The notes beneath the pieces were generated by a model. It did not search any database. It had not been told where the DNA came from and saw only the letters and a program-made list of their open reading frames with translations. The translations under genes were made by a program, and so were the position numbers. Below, piece by piece: positions 1 through 3,566 of a DNA stretch of 6,032 bases. Numbering within the stretch: the first letter of the stretch is position 1; each line of letters begins with the position of its first letter. Source of the stretch: JAYUDN01 sp043769645 (GTDB lineage: Bacteria; Patescibacteriota; Gracilibacteria; BD1-5; UBA2023); contig JAYVJC010000002.1 in assembly GCA_043769645.1 (NCBI GenBank), positions 1 to 6,032 of the forward strand. The letters are read 5' to 3'.

Positions 1-2
1 CA

Positions 3-95
3 GAATGGCAGATCACAAATATGTACTTTCTAGCAGGATATAGAGCTAATAAAGTAATTGAAAAACTCAAAGAAAGTAAAAATACTCTATTTTAA
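3..95 (+). CDS. C-terminal end of an unidentified protein (5' end outside window)
   Basis: Frame 3 of the plus strand is open from the left edge to a TAA at 93-95, giving the last 30 residues of a protein that begins outside the window. The visible tail is amphipathic and basic (ends KVIEKLKESKNTLF), compatible with a C-terminal helix. No UGA codon occurs in the visible part. That it is real is supported mainly by the strong terminator hairpin beginning directly after the stop. The family cannot be recognised from 30 residues. It runs opposite to the four large genes and converges on them, so it belongs to a different transcription unit. Confidence 0.6.
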   Translation, partial: EWQITNMYFLAGYRANKVIEKLKESKNTLF

Positions 96-126
96 AAAAG
101 ACCCCCAGTGATGGGGGTTTTAATTT
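96..126. terminator. Bidirectional rho-independent terminator between convergent genes
   Basis: A 7-bp stem ACCCCCA/TGGGGGT (101-107 with 112-118) closes a GTGA tetraloop. It is followed on the plus strand by TTTTAATTT and preceded by a run of six A (94-99), which becomes a T-run on the minus strand. It can therefore stop both the plus-strand gene ending at 95 and minus-strand readthrough from the operon ending at 256. The G/C-rich stem stands out against the AT-rich surroundings. Confidence 0.85.
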
Positions 127-152
127 GATTTCAAAGATATATAGTATATAAT
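125..152 (+). promoter_or_regulatory. Sigma70-type promoter for a small RNA unit
   Basis: A -35-like TTGATT (125-130) and a perfect -10 TATAAT (147-152) are separated by 16 bases. The expected start is around 158-160. No credible plus-strand coding region lies downstream, but a foldable stretch and a terminator follow within about 100 bases. In AT-rich DNA such hexamers can occur by chance; the pairing with the downstream terminator is what gives it weight. Confidence 0.5.
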
Positions 153-181
153 GAATGCAAGCCCGGAGAATCAAATTATGC

Positions 182-209
182 TAAGCCTATACTTTTGCAT
201 AAGCCTATA
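182..209 (+). repeat. 10-bp direct repeat TAAGCCTATA, two copies
   Basis: Exact copies at 182-191 and 200-209 are separated by 8 bases, inside the candidate small RNA. The period of 18 bp could present two identical sites to a protein or a pairing RNA. Only two copies exist, so it is not an array. Confidence 0.55.
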
Positions 210-229
210 TGGTTTCTCCAGATTGTGAG

Positions 230-252
230 ATCCCCTCGAAAGAGGGGATTTT
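230..252 (+). terminator. Rho-independent terminator with GAAA tetraloop
   Basis: An 8-bp stem ATCCCCTC/GAGGGGAT (230-237 with 242-249) encloses a GAAA (GNRA) tetraloop and runs straight into TTTT (249-252). On the minus strand the sequence after the stem has no T-run, so it acts on plus-strand transcripts. No plus-strand gene ends here, which points to a short non-coding transcript from the promoter at 125-152. Confidence 0.7.
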
Positions 253-255
253 ACG

Positions 256-528
256 TTATTTATCAAATGCTGTTAATATCCAATGTTTACTGCTTGTTTT
301 CCATTGAAGGGATATTATTAGCTTTCAAGTACTATCCTCAAGTACTACTCTATTTAATGATTTACTTTTTTCAGGAAGCGTATCAAGCATTTTCTGTATT
401 TTACCGAGTATCTCTGGATGTTTATCTACAATCTTTGATAGTCAATATCATGAATCTTTATTGGTATCATATTTTCCCCAAATCAGGTCTACTGGTTCTC
501 ATTTATAAGTATATGCACCCTGTACTTC
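256..528 (-). other. PBECR-type nuclease domain
   Basis: This covers residues 107-196 of the nuclease gene. Candidate conserved positions are W123, the GYGL glycines 133 and 135, K138, H143 in KHPE, R166, W182 and W189. I do not assign catalytic residues, because the identification is from memory of the family pattern and not from an alignment. Confidence 0.7.
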
Positions 529-846
529 TCATTCTTTCTTTACCATAAGAAGATTTTCAGCGTCACCTCACTTCACTCACGTCCAAATAGTACCATGTTC
601 TCATTTTCATTCTTCTTTAGCCATATTTATTACCTCTTGTGCTCTTTTCTGACTAATAAGTCACTCACTCTTGGAGATACTCGAAAGTGCTTGTCGTTTA
701 TCTATACTGGTAAGCAGATTTTCTGCTGTAGATGTGATATTTCTCTCTCAGCGAGCTGTTAATGGTGGTCAGAGAGGGTTATCTTTTGTGATTTTTCATC
801 AGGTTTCTTTGATATTAGGTCACCTATCTTGTACAGCCCCCAACAT
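256..846 (-). CDS. Putative barnase/colicin E5-family endoribonuclease (PBECR-type), UGA read as Gly
   Basis: With UGA as Gly the frame is open from 945 to a TAA at 258-256. The only ATG at the front is at 846-844, giving 196 residues. Residues 1-40 are a Pro/Gly-rich linker containing NPLGPP (23-28). Residues 40-95 look helical. Residues 107-196 match what I recall of phage-borne barnase/EndoU/colicin E5-like nucleases: EVQGAYTYKGE, then PVDLIWG, then SGYGLSKIVDKHPEIL (132-147), NRVVLED (165-171), and the closing HWILTAFDK (188-196). Such domains are expected to cleave RNA and often sit at the C-terminus of large phage or mobile-element proteins. Fifteen codons are UGA, including both glycines of GYGL. 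It is the last gene of the minus-strand run, 71 bp after the previous stop. No Shine-Dalgarno motif precedes the ATG and no obvious immunity gene lies in the window. Family call fairly firm; target and delivery unknown. Confidence 0.75.
764..780. repeat. 17-bp direct repeat, copy A (in nuclease gene, encodes NPLGPP)
   Basis: The plus-strand sequence GGTGGTCAGAGAGGGTT recurs at 1550-1566 with one mismatch (14 consecutive identical bases). Both copies are read in the same frame on the minus strand as Asn-Pro-Leu-Gly(UGA)-Pro-Pro. Similarity continues upstream at protein level: KETGGKITKD here and TEKSKIRDPR in the other copy. This suggests an old duplication, not chance. Confidence 0.65.
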
Positions 847-917
847 AGATGATAGAGAGAAGTATGAAGGCGATTGCCTTGGTGATGAGAGAACGCATAG
901 GATAAAGGGGTTAGGGA
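847..917. other. Spacer between the four-Cys protein gene and the nuclease gene
   Basis: This 71-bp gap is unlike the 1-2 bp spacing of the other genes. No promoter, terminator or ribosome-binding motif is evident on the minus strand. The nuclease frame is open through it, up to a stop codon at 948-946, but offers no ATG or GTG start upstream of 846. The only other candidate there is a TTG-initiated reading directly after that ATG. Confidence 0.4.
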
Positions 918-1535
918 TTAGTTTTCCATATAAGGTGTGATTTTTTTATCAAAATCATTTCTATTGATACATTTATAGTTTCATACCTCACAATATAAGT
1001 AGTCTTTATCTCAATCTCATGCTATGAATGATCCTATTCCTTTGTTCTCATATAAATCAAGAAGTGATATCGAGAATGTTCAATTAGAAACACCCATTAC
1101 AGTTACTAAAACAAAACATTTCCTTTGTTGGTTATTATAATGATTTCTTTGGGATATTATTTGATTAAATCAATATGAATTAGATTCCTTTTTCTGCTCA
1201 TCTAAGTAGTCTTTTGATTTATAGGAGCATGTGGATACATTCTGTTGTAATTCACTTTCTTGTTTCTTCTTTTTATCATCATCCATCTGTTGTGCTTGAT
1301 TTTTTGCATTCTCAGAATCCGCTTTGACTTTTTCTTCATCTGCCTTCTTCTTTTCTTCAGCCTCTTTTGCATCTTTATCGATTTGAGCTTGTTTCATTGC
1401 CAGCTCCTGTTGTTTCATTTCAATTTGCGCTCTCTGATTTTCTGGCATCACGATACCAAAATAATATCACACTCATATTCAAGATATTATGAGTGTGATA
1501 GATGCTGAAATTGAAAGAATTTTGATATGATCCAT
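918..1535 (-). CDS. Membrane-anchored coiled-coil protein with four-cysteine C-terminal domain, UGA read as Gly
   Basis: ATG at 1535-1533, one base after the stop of the preceding gene; TAA at 920-918; 205 residues. Residues 5-29 form a hydrophobic signal-anchor (ILSISASITLIISGIGVGYY), in which three glycines are UGA. A standard-code reading would lose the anchor and start at a spurious GTG near 1451. Residues 32-98 are a highly charged Lys/Glu/Gln/Ala coiled coil. Residues 100-205 form a small domain with Cys103, Cys140, Cys182 and Cys189, compatible with two disulfides outside the membrane. No family is recognised. Single-anchor plus coiled-coil architecture occurs in i-spanin-like phage proteins and in small surface proteins of these bacteria, but that is resemblance only. 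Eight of 12 glycines are UGA. No Shine-Dalgarno motif precedes the start. Translation is probably coupled to the upstream gene. Confidence 0.8.
1465..1500 (-). repeat. 13-bp perfect inverted repeat inside the signal-anchor coding sequence
   Basis: Arms TATCACACTCATA (1465-1477) and its exact complement (1488-1500) flank a 10-base loop. On the minus-strand mRNA the hairpin begins about 33 bases into the gene at 1535-918 and is followed by TTATTTT, so it resembles a weak intrinsic terminator or attenuator. It lies entirely inside the coding sequence for the membrane anchor. Confidence 0.6.
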
Positions 1536-1536
1536 G

Positions 1537-3564
1537 TTACTTTTTTATAGGAGGTCAGAGAGGGTTTCTTGGGTCACGAATCTTTGATTTTTCAGTGATA
1601 TCACTTTTATAACTTGGAGATCTGAGCACTTGTGCTCATTTCTCTCATGTCGGAAGAGTGAAGTCTGGTGTTATTGACCCCACCACATTACGAGAATTCA
1701 TCCGAGGACTAGTCAGGCGAGGAATTCAATTATCATTTGGAGTAATTTTACGTTTAATTTCTTGGATTTTACGTATATTTTCAGTATCTGCAACTTTTTT
1801 TGGTTTTGGCTTTACTCATGCTATTTTTCAGAGTCATTTTTGTATTCACGATTGAAAAGTTCCTGATCATACTATTTTTTTTCACACTAAGGCTCATGCA
1901 ACCATCGGATTTGATAATGCTCACGGTATCATAAGCCAGTCAGTGAGTGTAACAGCATTATTTCCTTTTATTTTCTGCAATTTATGATCAAGATTATCCA
2001 TCAAGAACTTATAAGCCTGTGTCTGCCTATTTATATCACGAAGATTTGTGAATCCATTCTTGTCCGCAATATCGAATTGCCAGTTTCTCACAGCACTATC
2101 TATGTCGTTTGCCTTGGAAACTGCACTCGCATTATTTTCTTTGAGATAGTTGAGCTTTACTTCTCATTCATACATTCTTTTGAGATCGTTTGTCTGAGAT
2201 AGAGTGAGTCCGCCATTTTTATTTGCATCTTCGAGATATCGAACCTTTGCCAGTCATTCATCGTTGAATTCATAACGATCTTTCAGTGTGCGAATCATCT
2301 CTTCCCCTTGTCGTGGTAGCTTATATTGTCAGTCTATGGCACTGAGTCCTGCATCTGCTTGTGCTTTTGACTCCTCGAAAGACTTGTAGAGATTTGGTAT
2401 ATTCTGTTCTGCTGTTCAGAGGTTTCCTGTGTCTTTGAGAAAAGATCATACTGTCTGTCCTGTCATTTTCTCAAACTCTGGATATTTTGCTGGGTCAAGA
2501 CGATTGGTTTTTTCAAGACGAGATTCCAAGAATGAAGATACAGGACTTCATAATTTTTCTTTTGGAGTAGGTGCTGTCGGATCAGTAAAACTATCTATGC
2601 TATTTGGATCTACATATTCTTTTACTGGTATATCTGGGATACTGTCGATACTATTTGGATCAACTGTTCTTGTCTTTCACAATCATCCTATCGTATCCGC
2701 AGTATAGTCGTATGCTTTTCACAAACCCTTCTGTCATAGGTGCATAGCTCACAACATGAGTCATGTTTTCCCCATATCCTGTATATTTTGGCTCGCTACA
2801 CTATTCGAGTCCAATCATAGTCATTCTTGCACGTTTTTGATTCACGTTCAAAATGTATTCAAGACGGGATTCATGACATTTTGTGCAGTATCACTTGCCA
2901 TGAGTGTATTTACTGTAGGATTTACCAACACTTTAAGTCATTGTCACTGTGGCATGACATTGGTTGCTGTCTGAAATGATCACAATGCGGTGTCCATAGC
3001 TCACTTTCAGAACTGAGTGAGAGCGGTTCATGAATCTGGCATATCTGTCGCCTTTGCAGTTTCTCACACTCATCATTCAATGGTTTGAAGTCCGCCAATC
3101 ATATTCTTTCCAATAAGTCACACGGTACTTGCGACAGGATGATCCATAAAAGGTGTATTGTTTTGATCCGTTACATATTGCTGATACTCTGGATACTTTT
3201 CGAGAGTTTTCTTTCCGAGGAGTGCATCATCAATATGATCATAAGCTCACGGATATTTTTCTTTCACTTTTTTTCCAAGAGCACGATATCACACAAAATT
3301 CTGAGCATTCTCCATTCAAGGTTGCAGTGCTTGTGCAATTTGTTGTGATCACTCTTGAAGCCTATGAGAGACTCCATTCACACCAGATTCTATAACTGAT
3401 CATGCTTTATAAAGAAATCCTTGTGTAGGATCTTCAGGAGCGGAAGGAACTGGTGCTTTTATTCACTGGTCTTGAGTGGTTCACATCCCAGACATCTGAT
3501 CACCCGCTCATTGCTGAGCAGGTATCATAGTAATGGGCATATATGTATTTGTAAGTGTAGACAT
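1537..3564 (-). CDS. Large Gly/Ala-rich protein of unknown family, UGA read as Gly (possible phage ejection/internal virion protein)
   Basis: ATG at 3564-3562, two bases after the stop of the preceding gene; TAA at 1539-1537; 675 residues with about 46 UGA codons out of about 69 glycines. Residues 1-60 are Met/Gln/Gly/Pro-rich and probably disordered. Residues 80-130 hold a degenerate repeat (LGKKVKEKYP and LGKKTLEKYP). Residues 140-300 are Gly/Ala/Thr/Asn-rich and probably helical. VDPNSIDS occurs twice (301-308 and 318-325). Residues 370-535 are charged and helical. A hydrophobic stretch around 540-567 (DWLMIPGALSNPMVAGALVG) could insert in or cross a membrane. The tail is basic and ends NPLGPPIKK. 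Cysteine is absent. No enzyme motif is seen and I cannot name a family. Context between a wall-hydrolase-bearing virion-like protein and an anchored protein suggests a structural or membrane-penetrating role (inference). Confidence 0.8.
1550..1566. repeat. 17-bp direct repeat, copy B (end of large protein gene, encodes NPLGPP)
   Basis: GGAGGTCAGAGAGGGTT matches 764-780 at 16 of 17 positions. Here it encodes the last residues of the 675-residue protein (NPLGPP followed by IKK and stop). In copy A the same peptide lies near the start of the nuclease. Confidence 0.65.
2590..2664 (-). repeat. Internal peptide repeat VDPNSIDS, two copies 17 residues apart
   Basis: Copies at residues 301-308 (2641-2664) and 318-325 (2590-2613) of the 675-residue protein are identical at protein level and closely similar in DNA (both contain ACTATTTGGATC or GCTATTTGGATC on the plus strand). 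The spacer is Pro-rich (IPDIPVKEY). It looks like a recent short tandem duplication in a linker. Confidence 0.6.
3181..3282 (-). repeat. Degenerate 20-residue repeat with LGKKxxxEKYP cores
   Basis: Residues 95-108 and 115-128 of the 675-residue protein share the pattern LGKK, three residues partly varied, then EKYP and an acidic or aromatic tail. The period is 20 residues. Function unknown. Confidence 0.5.
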
Positions 3565-3566
3565 AT

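Larger units (their letters stand above)
158..252 (+). ncRNA. Candidate structured small RNA, about 95 nt, unknown family
   Basis: The stretch lies between a promoter-like sequence (125-152) and a hairpin terminator (230-252). Three stems can be drawn. GGAGAA 165-170 pairs with TTCTCC 214-219. Inside it TTATGC 176-181 pairs with GCATAA 197-202. The third is the terminator stem. A direct repeat TAAGCCTATA (182-191 and 200-209) overlaps the inner stem, so one copy sits in its loop and the other extends from its 3' arm. I do not recognise it as a tRNA, 4.5S or 6S RNA, or a riboswitch class. It overlaps no minus-strand coding sequence, so it is not antisense to a gene body, but it could act on the 3' region of the operon mRNA. 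It could also be a short leader or decay remnant. Confidence 0.4.

Noticed and set aside
182..209. CRISPR repeats
   Set aside because: Only two 10-bp copies 8 bp apart, with no further units.
153..252. tRNA gene or known riboswitch
   Set aside because: No cloverleaf, T-loop consensus or recognised aptamer core is visible.
195..548. Plus-strand frame of 117 residues rich in hydrophobic residues
   Set aside because: It lies opposite the nuclease gene, begins inside the candidate small RNA and runs through its terminator; composition is that of an antisense shadow.
671..940. Plus-strand frame of 89 residues
   Set aside because: Antisense to the nuclease linker and the 3' end of gene 3; no start context or recognisable features.
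1170..1451. A 93-residue standard-code coiled-coil gene starting at GTG
   Set aside because: It is the middle of the 205-residue gene: the membrane anchor lies upstream and the Cys domain downstream, each separated from it only by UGA codons.
1465..1500. Terminator separating gene 2 from gene 3
   Set aside because: The hairpin begins 37 bases past the gene 2 stop, but it is inside gene 3 coding sequence; kept only as a possible attenuator.
1260..1508. Plus-strand frame encoding a Phe/Leu/Ile-rich 'membrane' protein
   Set aside because: This is the reverse reading of the Lys/Glu codons of the coiled coil, a common artefact.
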